Of a stretch of 53,877 nt of DNA, positions 7,205-16,141 are shown piece after piece; position 1 is the stretch's first letter; each line of letters starts with the position of its first letter. The notes under the pieces are model-generated. The model worked only from the letters and a program-made list of their open reading frames with translations. It was not told the DNA's origin and did no database searches. A program made the position numbers and the translations under genes. The DNA is from Treponema sp. UBA4307 (GTDB lineage: Bacteria; Spirochaetota; Spirochaetia; Treponematales; Treponemataceae), in NCBI GenBank assembly GCA_002394685.1, contig DGUP01000050.1, positions 1 to 53,877 of the forward strand. The letters run 5' to 3'.

Positions 7205-8542
7205 TTAAGCAATTTCCTTATTCAATTCTTCAAGTTTTTGATTTAGCATGTTGATTGTCTCTTCATCTTCTTTCTGGTCAATAAAGACCTTCTTCATAAC
7301 ATTGCGGGCTAAATCAATAACCTTTTCATCTTCAAGGTGTGCTCCGTAATGATTAAGCATTGCTTCTGTCTTATGACCGGAGAGGGCCATAACATAACGT
7401 TTGTCCTGAACATAATCGAGCATGCGGGCAATGAAGAAATGTCTCCAGGAGTGGAAGCAGATATCTTTTGAATCTGCATAACCAATTTCAGCAAGTGCTC
7501 GTTTTAAGTATTTGTTGAACTGCTTACTGTCCATTGGCTTGTCTTTTACAGTGCTGTAGAAAATGAATCCGTTTCCATGAGGATTAAAATCTGCAAGCAT
7601 CTTAAGCTTCAGATAGAGCTGATGGGAAATAGGAATTGGAACAGAACGTTCTTCGCCATTTTTACAGCATTTGAGGCCATCGTATTTAGACCAGCTGCGG
7701 CGAACATAGATTTCATCTTCACCTAAATCATCAACAGTAAGGGCCTGGATTTCTCCGGCACGCATTCCTGTATGCATTGCAAGTTCATTTGCAATCTTAG
7801 CTTCGTCATTGTCCCATTCAAGTTCCATCAGGCGGTTTGCTGTATCCATATCAATGACTTTTCGTTCCTTGCTCTGATTAGAACATTTGATAATTCCATC
7901 AAAGCAGTTGTTCTGTGTAAGTTCATTGTAATAAGCCCATTTCAGAGGAATAGTGATTGTCTCGATAATTGAGTTTATTGTTTTAGGTGCAAGTTTCTGA
8001 GCTTCATCACTTGAGAAAAATGCATCAACATCTTTTCGTGTGATTTCTGCAACACATTTTCCGGCAAGACGAGGAATCCAGTAAAGGCGGGTTCTGCTCA
8101 AAAGGGTAGCGCAGTACTGACGATGGATAGACTGTTTCTTTCCAAGCTTCTCTTTTACATAAGGGGATTTGTCATAATCCCAGAAATTTTCGAGGAAGTC
8201 TTCAATCGGGATGCTGCCTTTTGAAGTTGATGCAACGGCAGAATAAAGATAGTTTCTTTCCTTCAGAATTTTGATGATGTTGTTGATATCATCAGAATCA
8301 AACTCTGCGGTCCGTAGATCATTGAATAAACGAATCTTATCAATGCTTTTAACCTTGCTGTCCTTTGAACCAACACGGGCAGGAATATTGCCAGTGACAA
8401 TCCATTCCATAACGGTGCGTTCAGCTTCTGTACGGTTTCTGCATCCAGTAGATTTGTTGTTGGAAAGTGTTCCGTCTGCAAGACGGATTTGAGCGTAATA
8501 AATCCCAGTATGGGCTTTAAAAATTAAATAGGGCTTAGCCAT
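7205..8542 (-). CDS. Tyrosine-type site-specific integrase
   Basis: This 445-residue recombinase should integrate and excise the element. The catalytic set is complete, numbered from the GTG two codons upstream: R263 (MHTGMRAGEIQAL), H366 and R369 (HSWRHFF), H392 (SGHKTEAM) and nucleophile Y401 (NHYG). A core-binding SAM-like domain occupies about 115-215 and an AP2-like N-terminal arm-binding domain precedes it. The ATG at 8542 is preferred over the upstream GTG because GAGGTG sits right before it. The gene lies next to the 3' end of tRNA-fMet with about 130 bp between, the usual arrangement for tRNA-integrating elements. The parB-like gene follows after 12 bp. Confidence 0.93.
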   Translation of the reverse strand: MAKPYLIFKAHTGIYYAQIRLADGTLSNNKSTGCRNRTEAERTVMEWIVTGNIPARVGSKDSKVKSIDKIRLFNDLRTAEFDSDDINNIIKILKERNYLYSAVASTSKGSIPIEDFLENFWDYDKSPYVKEKLGKKQSIHRQYCATLLSRTRLYWIPRLAGKCVAEITRKDVDAFFSSDEAQKLAPKTINSIIETITIPLKWAYYNELTQNNCFDGIIKCSNQSKERKVIDMDTANRLMELEWDNDEAKIANELAMHTGMRAGEIQALTVDDLGEDEIYVRRSWSKYDGLKCCKNGEERSVPIPISHQLYLKLKMLADFNPHGNGFIFYSTVKDKPMDSKQFNKYLKRALAEIGYADSKDICFHSWRHFFIARMLDYVQDKRYVMALSGHKTEAMLNHYGAHLEDEKVIDLARNVMKKVFIDQKEDEETINMLNQKLEELNKEIA

Positions 8543-8642
8543 ATTCACCTCACTAAGACCGTAAATCTCTTACTTAGAGCATTTACTTAAATTAGTAATT
8601 TGAATCACGCTAAGCCCTACTTTATTGGGTTTAGTAGTGTTG

Positions 8643-8667
8643 TAACTCCTTATAACATAAGGAATTA
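8643..8667. repeat. Inverted repeat beside the tRNA 3' end
   Basis: TAACTCCTTAT (8643-8653) and ATAAGGAATTA (8657-8667) match at 10 of 11 positions. The dyad lies between the tRNA and the integrase. It may be an integrase arm site or part of the attachment junction, or it may end the tRNA transcript. Confidence 0.45.
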
Positions 8668-8673
8668 GCAGTA

Positions 8674-8746
8674 TAGCGGGGGCAGGACTCGAACCTGCGG
8701 CCTCCGGGTTATGAGCCCGACGAGCTGCCAACTGCTCTACCCCGCG
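8674..8746 (-). tRNA. tRNA-fMet (initiator, anticodon CAU)
   Basis: A full cloverleaf reads on the minus strand with anticodon CAT in the loop CTCATAA. The anticodon stem has the three G-C pairs typical of initiators (GGG/CCC), and position 1 is not paired with position 72 (C against U), also an initiator trait. CCA is not encoded. The mobile element abuts its 3' end. Confidence 0.93.
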
Positions 8747-8764
8747 TCGTAATTTAGTTTCAAT

Positions 8765-8793
8765 ATAATACCGATTATTCAACTGTTTGTCAA
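8765..8793 (-). promoter_or_regulatory. tRNA-fMet promoter
   Basis: TTGACA (8788-8793) and TATTAT (8765-8770) on the minus strand are separated by 17 bp, about 20 bp upstream of the tRNA. Confidence 0.85.
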
Positions 8794-8850
8794 GTTTTTC
8801 AACTAATTTCTTGTTATTTCACAGTTTTTCGAAAAAAAATCCCTGCATGT

Positions 8851-9543
8851 TTAATTTTTTGAGCGAATCGACTCTTCTGCCTTATTCAAATCATCAAGAA
8901 CTTCATCTTTTGTCTGAAGCATTTTTGTATAACGAACACGGCATTCAAGTGCAGAAATTGCAATTACCGCAGCGCAGAAATATTTCATGAAAGTGTAATA
9001 TCCTGCAAAGTAAGAATAAACTCCATGGAAAAGAATTGCAAAGAAAATGCTTAGAAAATAAATCTTTTTATTACAGATTCCATAAACAAAATAACTGCAC
9101 AAAATTGAACAGCTTACGTGAATTCCCCAGATAGATGCCAGGCGCAGAAGCTGTGTTTCACTTCCCGTAGCAAGGTAAACAAAAACTTCTATACATCCCA
9201 GAGCCATTCCACTTAAAAGACCGCGAACAAAAGCACCAAACGGAGACTTCACCGGCACAGGAGCTGCAAAAAGAAGAATGGTCTTTATCACTTCTTCAAT
9301 TAAACCGTTCAGTAAAAGTGCACTGAGGAGAACAGCACCAGTTGTTTTAGCAGCAATCAAATTTTGCTCCAGGAAAAGCTTTTGAAAAAATACAATTGGA
9401 ACTAAAGCAATAAATCCAATCAATACACAAAGCAAACCTTTCCACCAGTTAAAATCCTTTACTACAAGAAGCAGAACAACATAAAGAGCAATGAGAGGAA
9501 TAAAACAAATTAAGCCACAAATAAGCCAGTTACTTGTTAACAT
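8851..9543 (-). CDS. PrsW-like intramembrane metalloprotease
   Basis: A 230-residue polytopic membrane protein with about seven hydrophobic segments. It shows the PrsW family features: EExxK at residues 83-87 (NGLIEEVIK), a glutamate in a membrane segment at 119, and histidines at 142 and 173 (LFHGVYS). PrsW proteases cleave membrane substrates such as anti-sigma factors; the substrate here is unknown. It follows the TetR gene directly (stop and start almost touching, with AAGGAGTCGTAA before the ATG), so both are one transcript. This suggests a membrane-stress or envelope-response role under TetR control. Confidence 0.7.
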   Translation of the reverse strand: MLTSNWLICGLICFIPLIALYVVLLLVVKDFNWWKGLLCVLIGFIALVPIVFFQKLFLEQNLIAAKTTGAVLLSALLLNGLIEEVIKTILLFAAPVPVKSPFGAFVRGLLSGMALGCIEVFVYLATGSETQLLRLASIWGIHVSCSILCSYFVYGICNKKIYFLSIFFAILFHGVYSYFAGYYTFMKYFCAAVIAISALECRVRYTKMLQTKDEVLDDLNKAEESIRSKN

Positions 9544-10140
9544 TTACGACTCCTTAAACTGATCAATAAGAAAGGAAATAGTGTCTTTATATTCCCGGCT
9601 GTCTGCCTGACCAAACAAGGCCAGTCTGAATACAGTATCTTCCATGAATGTATACAAAAGATTATTAATATCCTTAACAGGGATTTTTTTAATCTCTCCC
9701 TTTTTTTGACCAGTAATAATTATGTTACTGAGCAGATGACGGATTCTGATTACGCGGCGATCAACTCTTTCCTTTATATCAGTTCCACTTTTCTGCAGCT
9801 GTGTTAAATATGGAAGAAGAACCTTAAACAGTTGAGAATTTTTAAGAGCCTCTTCAAGAACAAAGTTCATAATATTTTTCAGTCCATCGATTGTATTGAT
9901 TTCTTCATTATTAACAATCTTCACAAGTTCAGCATCAATTTTTGCAACCATCTGTTTTATGCTGAATAAAAATATTTCCCTTTTATTCTTAAAGTATATG
10001 TAAAGAGTTGTTCGTGTAATTCCACAACGGTCTGCAATTTTTTGAAAAGTCACATCCTCGTATCCTTCTTCACAAAAAAGCTGTAAAGATTTTTCAAGGA
10101 TTTCACTTTTTCTTTTTTCGTGTTCTACTAAAACTGCCAT
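9544..10140 (-). CDS. TetR/AcrR-family transcriptional regulator
   Basis: A 198-residue regulator. Residues about 10-55 form the TetR DNA-binding domain (EKSLQLFCEEGYEDVTFQKIADRCG, split here by a short linker, then RTTLYIYFKNKREIF). The remainder is a helical ligand-binding domain with no recognisable specificity. Its start overlaps the stop of the upstream rRNA methyltransferase gene (TAATG), so it is translationally coupled to it, and the PrsW-like gene follows at once. Confidence 0.88.
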   Translation of the reverse strand: MAVLVEHEKRKSEILEKSLQLFCEEGYEDVTFQKIADRCGITRTTLYIYFKNKREIFLFSIKQMVAKIDAELVKIVNNEEINTIDGLKNIMNFVLEEALKNSQLFKVLLPYLTQLQKSGTDIKERVDRRVIRIRHLLSNIIITGQKKGEIKKIPVKDINNLLYTFMEDTVFRLALFGQADSREYKDTISFLIDQFKES

Positions 10141-11303
10141 TACTTTTTTCCTTTAAATATATACAAACTTGTGTCCAGGTTTCCTGCTTTAAGTGATTTT
10201 ACTCTGTCAGCCTTATGTCCAAGATTCTGCTCAAACTTAAGCTGATTTGTAATAAATCCCATGTCCCATCCATCAAAATCTGTAAATAAAGAAGACATAT
10301 TTTTATAGAGTTCTGCCGCCTGTTCTACATCACCAATACGTTCACCGTAAGGAGGATTTGCAAGAACTAATCCATAATCATATGGAGCCTGTAAATCCTT
10401 AAAATCACTTACAACAAAATCAGGACGGGTAATTTTTGCATCACTGCCAATCATCTGAAGGGCGCGTCCTGCTGCAACACAGGCATGTTCGGCATTCAAT
10501 CTTGAACGTTCAACTGCAGCCGGATCAATATCAGAACCTGTAATACGGCATTCCACATCAGTACGAATTTTTTCTGCTTCCTGCTTTTTGATTTCAATTG
10601 CTCTCTGCTGATTATAAATTCCTAAATGTTCGTAGGCAAATCTTCTTCCCAGACCTGGTGCAATATTGTGTGCATATAAATTTGCTTCTATTGCAATTGT
10701 GCCGCTTCCACAAAATGGATCATGAAGAGGAGTCTTCCTTCTCCACATCATTTCCTGAAGAAGAACGGCTGCTGTTGTTTCACGAAGAGGGGCAATTCCT
10801 CCATCAGTTCTGTAGCCGCGCTTATGAAGTGCTTCACCAGATGTATCCAGCAGAATCATTGCTTCATCTTCATCAATATAAACACGAACATCAGACTGAT
10901 CTCCGCTTTCAGGTAAAGTAGTCATATGCCAGACATCACCTAATTTTTTATAGATGGCCTTTTGAATCATTCCCTGAATACTGTGTTCAGAATTCAGTTT
11001 GCTCTTGTAAGTGCGTACTTTATCTACGACAACGCGACTATCTTTCTTAAAAAAATCCTGCCATGGAATTTTATAGCATCCATCAAAAAGATCATCAAAA
11101 TCTTTAGCAGGATATTTCCCCATCTCTAAATAAACGCGGTCACTAGTTCTAAGACAGTAATTTGCTCTGTAAATTGCATCATCATCCCCTGTAAATCTTA
11201 CACGACCAGGAGCATTTCCTGCCAGCTTATAGCCCAGGAGTTTAAGTTCGTTTCCCAGGATTTTCTCAGCGCCAACTGCGCAAAGTGCGACAAATGTATT
11301 CAT
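10140..11303 (-). CDS. THUMP-domain 23S rRNA guanine-N2 methyltransferase (RlmL-type)
   Basis: The 387-residue protein has an N-terminal THUMP RNA-binding region (about 40-155) followed by a Rossmann methyltransferase. DPFCGSGT at 195-202 is the SAM motif and NPPYGER at 316-322 the catalytic motif of N2-guanine methyltransferases. The size matches stand-alone RlmL/YpsC-type enzymes rather than the long RlmKL fusion. It should methylate a guanine of 23S rRNA in the cytoplasm. It follows the pyrKD gene by 39 bp and is coupled to the TetR gene downstream. Confidence 0.85.
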   Translation of the reverse strand: MNTFVALCAVGAEKILGNELKLLGYKLAGNAPGRVRFTGDDDAIYRANYCLRTSDRVYLEMGKYPAKDFDDLFDGCYKIPWQDFFKKDSRVVVDKVRTYKSKLNSEHSIQGMIQKAIYKKLGDVWHMTTLPESGDQSDVRVYIDEDEAMILLDTSGEALHKRGYRTDGGIAPLRETTAAVLLQEMMWRRKTPLHDPFCGSGTIAIEANLYAHNIAPGLGRRFAYEHLGIYNQQRAIEIKKQEAEKIRTDVECRITGSDIDPAAVERSRLNAEHACVAAGRALQMIGSDAKITRPDFVVSDFKDLQAPYDYGLVLANPPYGERIGDVEQAAELYKNMSSLFTDFDGWDMGFITNQLKFEQNLGHKADRVKSLKAGNLDTSLYIFKGKK

Positions 11304-11342
11304 AATGACAATTTAACTGTTATTGTAAAAATGTGCAATAAA

Positions 11343-13163
11343 TTATCTGTTTGCAATGCCCCTCATTGCTTCAAGATTTTTATATCCGTGACTCTTCATA
11401 AAGATTTTAAGTCCATCAATAATTTCAAGCATTGCGCCAGGATTTGAAAAAGTTGCAGAACCTACCTGAATTGCACTTGCACCTGCCATAATAAATTCAA
11501 CTGCATCCTGCCAGCATGCAATTCCACCCATTCCTACAACAGGTACTCTTTCTTTTTCCGGCAGCTGATTTACAGCCTGAACCACATCGTAAACATGACG
11601 AAGGGCAATCGGCCTGATAGCGGGACCACACAAACCGGCCCTTACATTATCAAACAAAGGTTTTCCCTTTTCTATATCAATTGAAACTGCCTGAATTGTA
11701 TTGATTAAACTCAATGCGTCTGCACCTGCTTTAATACAGGCCAGGGCAACGTCCACCACACTTGGAGCGTTTGGACTGAGCTTTACCATAAGAGGTTTAC
11801 TGGTTGCAGCCCTTACAGCAGAAACACATTCATATGCAGACTCTGGTTTAATTCCCCAGGCCATTCCCCCTGCTTTTACATTCGGACAGCTTATATTAAG
11901 TTCGATCATCGGAACCGGGCTTTTGTCCAGAAGTTTAGCTCCTTCCACATAAGACTCAAGATCGCTTCCTGCAAGATTTGCAATGGCAACACATTTCAAC
12001 TTCATCATTTCAGGAAGTTCATCTTTTATAAAAGCTGCCACACCTGGATTCTGCAGACCGATTGAATTGATGTTACCTGCAGGAGTTTCTACAACACGAA
12101 CGCCATCATTTCCTTCCTTTGGATTAAGAGTCAGACCCTTACCGCTGATTCCACCAAGTTTGTTAACATCAAAAAATGAAAGATAATTCTGTCCGAATCC
12201 AAAAGTACCTGAAGCCGCAATTACCGGATTTTCAAAATGTACTCCGGCAATATCAACACTTAAATCAACTTCTTCATCTGAAGGAAGAGGTTGTCTTCTT
12301 GGAGCAGGCTGCTCAAACTGAATTATATCGCCATCGAACACAGGACCATCTTTGCAGACTCTTTTCTTTCCTGCTGAAGTTTGAATCGTACAGCCAAGAC
12401 ACGCCCCAACTCCACACAGCATTCTGTTTTCCATTGAAAGGTAACATTTGATTCCGGCTTCTTTACAAATCTTCTGAACATAAGCCAGCATTGGATTTGG
12501 ACCACAGGCATAAACAGCTTTGTAAGCCCCCGCCTTTATTACATCAGGATTGAAACCTGCAGGAAGCATTCCATGAATTCCAACGGAACCATCATCAGTT
12601 GTTACAACAAGTTTATTTGCATCCACATAATCCAGTCCGTAAGAACCACTCTTAAAGCTGGCAAAAAAATCATAAGACTTTGCAGGAAGGCTTGAAGCGA
12701 AATTCGCCACAGGTGCAACTCCAATGCCGCCGCCCACAATTGCAATCTGAGGTTTGCCTTCCACAGGATTTTTTAAACTATCATCAGCTTCAAATGTATT
12801 TCCCAAAGGACCAATGATTTCAATTTCATCTCCAGGCATAAGATGACATAGTTCTTTTGTTCCCCGTCCCTTTTCCAGAATTAGAAACTGGATATTTACA
12901 GATTTTAATCCGCTTGCTTCATCACGACTGGAAACAGATCTGAAAACTGAAATTGGTCTGTCCAGCTGTACTGCAGAGTTTGCGCTTTTTATAAGATAAA
13001 ACTGGCCCGGCAAAGCTTCCCTCTGCTGCTCCCTTTCCAGTACAAGATTTGTTTCAAGAAGATAAACGTTAGGCTGCCCTTCAATCTTTCTTGAAGCAAC
13101 AATCATACTTTTTCCAAAATAAAGTCTACCCTTTCCAAATTCATCAATATCTGCTCTATCCAT
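11343..13163 (-). CDS. pyrKD: Fused dihydroorotate dehydrogenase PyrK-PyrD (class 1B)
   Basis: A 606-residue fusion of two subunits that are usually separate. Residues 1 to about 290 are PyrK: a FAD/NAD reductase part (LDRPISVF, then GGGIGVAP at 144-151) and a 2Fe-2S site with Cys 250, 255, 258 and 270. Residues about 300-606 are PyrD with the class 1 catalytic Cys at 426 (ELNISCPNV) and FMN-binding GMGG near the end. The protein oxidises dihydroorotate to orotate with NAD+, the fourth step of UMP synthesis. The reading frame is continuous through the junction, with a Pro/Arg-rich linker near 285-297. PyrF lies upstream but is separated by a terminator, so the two genes are probably transcribed apart. 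Confidence 0.93.
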   Translation of the reverse strand: MDRADIDEFGKGRLYFGKSMIVASRKIEGQPNVYLLETNLVLEREQQREALPGQFYLIKSANSAVQLDRPISVFRSVSSRDEASGLKSVNIQFLILEKGRGTKELCHLMPGDEIEIIGPLGNTFEADDSLKNPVEGKPQIAIVGGGIGVAPVANFASSLPAKSYDFFASFKSGSYGLDYVDANKLVVTTDDGSVGIHGMLPAGFNPDVIKAGAYKAVYACGPNPMLAYVQKICKEAGIKCYLSMENRMLCGVGACLGCTIQTSAGKKRVCKDGPVFDGDIIQFEQPAPRRQPLPSDEEVDLSVDIAGVHFENPVIAASGTFGFGQNYLSFFDVNKLGGISGKGLTLNPKEGNDGVRVVETPAGNINSIGLQNPGVAAFIKDELPEMMKLKCVAIANLAGSDLESYVEGAKLLDKSPVPMIELNISCPNVKAGGMAWGIKPESAYECVSAVRAATSKPLMVKLSPNAPSVVDVALACIKAGADALSLINTIQAVSIDIEKGKPLFDNVRAGLCGPAIRPIALRHVYDVVQAVNQLPEKERVPVVGMGGIACWQDAVEFIMAGASAIQVGSATFSNPGAMLEIIDGLKIFMKSHGYKNLEAMRGIANR

Positions 13164-13209
13164 AATTGTTTAACCTTATTCTTGTATTTGATTTCTTTGT
13201 TTAAAAAAT

Positions 13210-13236
13210 CAGCTTCTGACCTGAAACCAGAAGCTG
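13210..13236 (-). terminator. Terminator between pyrF and pyrKD
   Basis: CAGCTTCTG (13210-13218) pairs with CAGAAGCTG (13228-13236) across a 9-nt loop, followed on the minus strand by ATTTTTT. It lies 16 bp after the pyrF stop. Confidence 0.88.
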
Positions 13237-13251
13237 TATGTTTTCCTATTT

Positions 13252-14172
13252 CTACTGAAGTAATTTGCAGGCGTTTTCAAGATCTGCCTTCGAATAAAGA
13301 GCAGCCTGTGCCGCAGCATCCGCAATATCTGCCATTGTTAATGTGCCCTCTTCCCCCTTCTTAATACAATCAGGAGATTTTTTCCAGGCACACAGAATTC
13401 CACGGCTCGAATTTACAGTACCGCCAGCCTTCTGCAAAAGCCGTGCACAAATTCTTGCAGCGCCGCCCTGTGCTCCGTATCCAGGAATAAGGAAGAATAC
13501 GTCTGGATACGATTCACGTAAAAGTTTAGCATCACTTTCTTCTGTACATCCAACAACTGCTCCAACAGGAGAAGTTTCACTTCCGTCAAACATTGGTGCA
13601 AATTTTTCACCCAGCTGTTTAAGATGACCACCAACAGCATCCAGAACCCGTCCACCTTCTGCAAGATTCTTCTGTTCAATATCTACCATTCCAGGATTAC
13701 TTGTTCTAAGAAGGACAAAAATTCCCTTTCCCTTTTCTTCACAATATTTTGTAAAAGGTTCCAGTGTATCAAAGCCCATATAAGGGTTGATTGTAATTAT
13801 ATCGCTTTCAAAATCCCCGGAAAAATGCGCTCTTGCATAAGCTCCGGCAGTAGCAGCAATATCCCCGCGTTTAATATCTGAAATGCAGACAAGACCGCTT
13901 TCTTTAACAAGACGCAGGGTTTCGGAATAAACCTTCATCCCCTCAAGCCCCATTGCCTCGTAATAGGCAATCTGTACCTTAAAACAGCAGGCACTCTGAT
14001 CTCGTTTAATACGGCTGATGATTTCCTTATTGTAAGCAAGAACAGCTTCCGCTGGTGAAGAATAATTTTTAAGTAAAGCTTCAGGAATATAAGAAGGATC
14101 TGTATCAAGACCTACACAAAGAGGACCATTTTTTGCGGCCAATTCTTTTAATATCTGCATGTTATGTTTCAT
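13252..14172 (-). CDS. pyrF: Orotidine 5'-phosphate decarboxylase, type 2
   Basis: The 306-residue enzyme makes UMP from OMP, the last pyrimidine step. The DIKRGD motif with the catalytic Lys is at 99-104, and VGLDTDP near residue 20 gives the substrate-binding Asp. Length and the FKVQIAYYEAMG segment fit the longer type 2 (mycobacterial-like) PyrF group. The promoter has a good -10 (TATAAT, minus strand, 14180-14185) about 8 bp before the ATG region and a weak -35, so the leader must be very short. A terminator follows at 13210-13236. Confidence 0.93.
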   Translation of the reverse strand: MKHNMQILKELAAKNGPLCVGLDTDPSYIPEALLKNYSSPAEAVLAYNKEIISRIKRDQSACCFKVQIAYYEAMGLEGMKVYSETLRLVKESGLVCISDIKRGDIAATAGAYARAHFSGDFESDIITINPYMGFDTLEPFTKYCEEKGKGIFVLLRTSNPGMVDIEQKNLAEGGRVLDAVGGHLKQLGEKFAPMFDGSETSPVGAVVGCTEESDAKLLRESYPDVFFLIPGYGAQGGAARICARLLQKAGGTVNSSRGILCAWKKSPDCIKKGEEGTLTMADIADAAAQAALYSKADLENACKLLQ

Positions 14173-14223
14173 GCCTCAAATTATATAGGTTATTTCAACT
14201 TGAATAAAGGGATGTTAAAGAAA

Positions 14224-14255
14224 AAAGCGCCTCTCTCATTTGAAAGAAGCGCCTT
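14224..14255 (-). terminator. Terminator of the acyl-CoA ligase gene
   Basis: A hairpin with GCGC-containing arms and one bulge sits about 12 bp after the stop codon. On the minus strand it ends in a run of six T. Confidence 0.6.
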
Positions 14256-14266
14256 TATATAGAAAA

Positions 14267-16000
14267 TTATTTGTTAAACTTTCTCTTAACTTTAAGGGTT
14301 GTGGTCATTTCAAGAGCTTCCTCCAGAATGGTAACTTTTGAAATACGCTGATAAGGAAGAAGATTTTTGTTAACTCTATCAACAATAACCTGAACAAGTT
14401 TAGCCACATCCTCTTTTTTTGCAGATTCACGAGTCATTTTGGCCTTTGCAAAGAGATCGTCTGCAGGATAAATAAGTGCTTCCAGAGCTTCAGATTTTGT
14501 TGCTTCATCAGCAATATATCCTTTTACAGTTACCTGCTGAATATCTGTTTCAAGCTGGAAAGCATCTTCTATCTCTTCAGGATAAACATTTTTTCCACCT
14601 TCAGTTACAATCATATTCTTTGCACGACCAGCCAGCATTACATAGCCTTCACTGTCCTGCCATCCCAGATCACCGGTTTTAAACCAGCCGTCCTCTGTAA
14701 ACATTTCAGCGGTTTCTTTAGGCATTTTGTAATAGCCCTGCATTACCATTGGTCCCTTAACGCAGATTTCACCAATTCCTTCTTCATTTGGATTAAGGAT
14801 TTTAAGTTCCATATATCCTTCAAAAGGTGAACCTATTGATTCAATCTTAAAATGTTCTACAGGATTCAGTGTAAGGATTGGAGATGTTTCTGTCAGACCG
14901 TAGCCCTGAACAAAATCAATTCCAAGCTGCTGATATTTCTTGAAGACGCTTTTTGCAAGAGGACCGCCTCCACAAATGGCAATTCTAAGAGTGTAAAGAT
15001 TTGCCTTCTGAAGGATACTCTTGAACATCTTTTTACCAATGTTAACCTTAAAAGTCTTCTTGAAGAAATATGAAATACCCATCATTACACGGACAATTCC
15101 ATAAACGAGAGGTCCCTTTGCCTTAATTCCCTTCATAATTCCGCTGATAAGTTTATTGAAAAGAAGAGGTACTCCAAGAAGCATAGTAATCTGACCTTCC
15201 TTCAACTCCTTCATCAAACGGGTAACAGCCATGCTTTTTCCAAATACTACTTCAGCACCAACAGAAATTGTTTCTATAAATACTGCCAGCATTGTATATG
15301 CATGATGGATTGGAAGAATTGCGTAGAAAACATCTGTCTCATAAAGATGCATATGAGTCTGGGCAATATAACAGTCAGAAACTAAGTTTTTATGACTGAG
15401 CATAACTCCCTTTGGATTACCGGTTGTTCCACTTGTAAAGAGTATTGCTGCAGTTTCATTTTCTTTTGGAGCTTTTATTCTTTTTTGTGCAGGAGCTTCC
15501 AGATTATAAACGTACTTATCTTCGAACTGCTTATTTAATGAAAGAACCTTGTATTTGCGTCTCTTTTTTGAGTAGTATTCATATTTTTCGCTGTCAGCAA
15601 AAAGGAATTTTGGAGCCGCTGTTTTCAGAAGATTTTCCTGCTCTTCAATATGAAGGGCGTAATCCATAGGGCAGATTACACCACCGGCATAAAGTGTTGC
15701 AAGGTAAACAATTGCCCACTCAGGGGAGTTTTTTCCAGTTACAGCTACATGATCCCCATGTTCCAGGCCGTTCTTAACAAGCCAGTTTTTCAATGTCTGA
15801 ATTTTTTTATAGGCTTCATTATAAGTTAAAGTATTTTTTGAACCATCAGGCCCTTCAAAATCTGTAAAACAAGGTCTATCACCAAAACGTTTTACTGTAA
15901 TGCTGAACATTTCAGGCAGTGTAGGCCATTCTCCTTTAAAATCCTTTCCACGAAAGTCTTCAAGGAAGGCCATTGGATTGTAGTTATCTTTTTTACTCAA
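14267..16000 (-). CDS. Long-chain fatty acid-CoA ligase / AMP-binding enzyme
   Basis: The 577-residue enzyme activates a fatty acid to its CoA (or another acyl) ester using ATP. The AMP-binding P-loop TSGTTGNPKG is near residues 189-198, followed by GYGLTETSP and the GWFKTGDLGW and GRAKNMIVTEGGKNVYPEEIE motifs. The lid domain is present, so it looks complete. The start is set to TTG at 15998-16000 because AAAGGAGA lies 6 nt before it. The in-frame ATG at 16039 has no such signal. It appears to be a single-gene unit with its own terminator. Confidence 0.88.
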   Translation of the reverse strand: MSKKDNYNPMAFLEDFRGKDFKGEWPTLPEMFSITVKRFGDRPCFTDFEGPDGSKNTLTYNEAYKKIQTLKNWLVKNGLEHGDHVAVTGKNSPEWAIVYLATLYAGGVICPMDYALHIEEQENLLKTAAPKFLFADSEKYEYYSKKRRKYKVLSLNKQFEDKYVYNLEAPAQKRIKAPKENETAAILFTSGTTGNPKGVMLSHKNLVSDCYIAQTHMHLYETDVFYAILPIHHAYTMLAVFIETISVGAEVVFGKSMAVTRLMKELKEGQITMLLGVPLLFNKLISGIMKGIKAKGPLVYGIVRVMMGISYFFKKTFKVNIGKKMFKSILQKANLYTLRIAICGGGPLAKSVFKKYQQLGIDFVQGYGLTETSPILTLNPVEHFKIESIGSPFEGYMELKILNPNEEGIGEICVKGPMVMQGYYKMPKETAEMFTEDGWFKTGDLGWQDSEGYVMLAGRAKNMIVTEGGKNVYPEEIEDAFQLETDIQQVTVKGYIADEATKSEALEALIYPADDLFAKAKMTRESAKKEDVAKLVQVIVDRVNKNLLPYQRISKVTILEEALEMTTTLKVKRKFNK

Positions 16001-16076
16001 GATGTTTCTCCTTTGTTTCAAATTCCCTATATGACACAATTTTACTATATGTCAGAACATTTTACAAAACAAAAAA

Positions 16077-16107
16077 AAGCATCCGGCAAAAAAATTACCA
16101 GATGCTT
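16077..16107 (-). terminator. Terminator of the sugar ABC operon
   Basis: AAGCATC (16077-16083) pairs with GATGCTT (16101-16107), extended by CGG/CC, and a run of eight T follows on the minus strand. It lies 35 bp after the last permease gene. Confidence 0.85.
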
Positions 16108-16141
16108 ATAATTTCACTGAACAAATGTTAAGTAGAAAAAA

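Larger units (their letters stand above)
1..8673. mobile_element. Integrated mobilizable element at tRNA-fMet (partial)
   Basis: All genes from 357 to 8542 lie on the minus strand and form a typical mobile module: tyrosine integrase next to the tRNA 3' end, ParB-like protein, AlbA_2 regulator, AlpA/Xis-like HTH, replication-type HTH protein, DnaC-like ATPase and a MobV relaxase. There is no coupling protein or type IV secretion gene in the visible part, so it looks mobilizable rather than self-transmissible. Integration at the 3' end of a tRNA is usual for tyrosine integrases. The right boundary is placed at the tRNA end. No copy of the tRNA 3' end was found in 1-356, so the left boundary is probably beyond the window. 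Confidence 0.75.

Noticed and set aside
8570..8782. 70-residue ORF over tRNA-fMet
   Set aside because: It is the antisense/tRNA sequence translated; the tRNA and its promoter explain the region.
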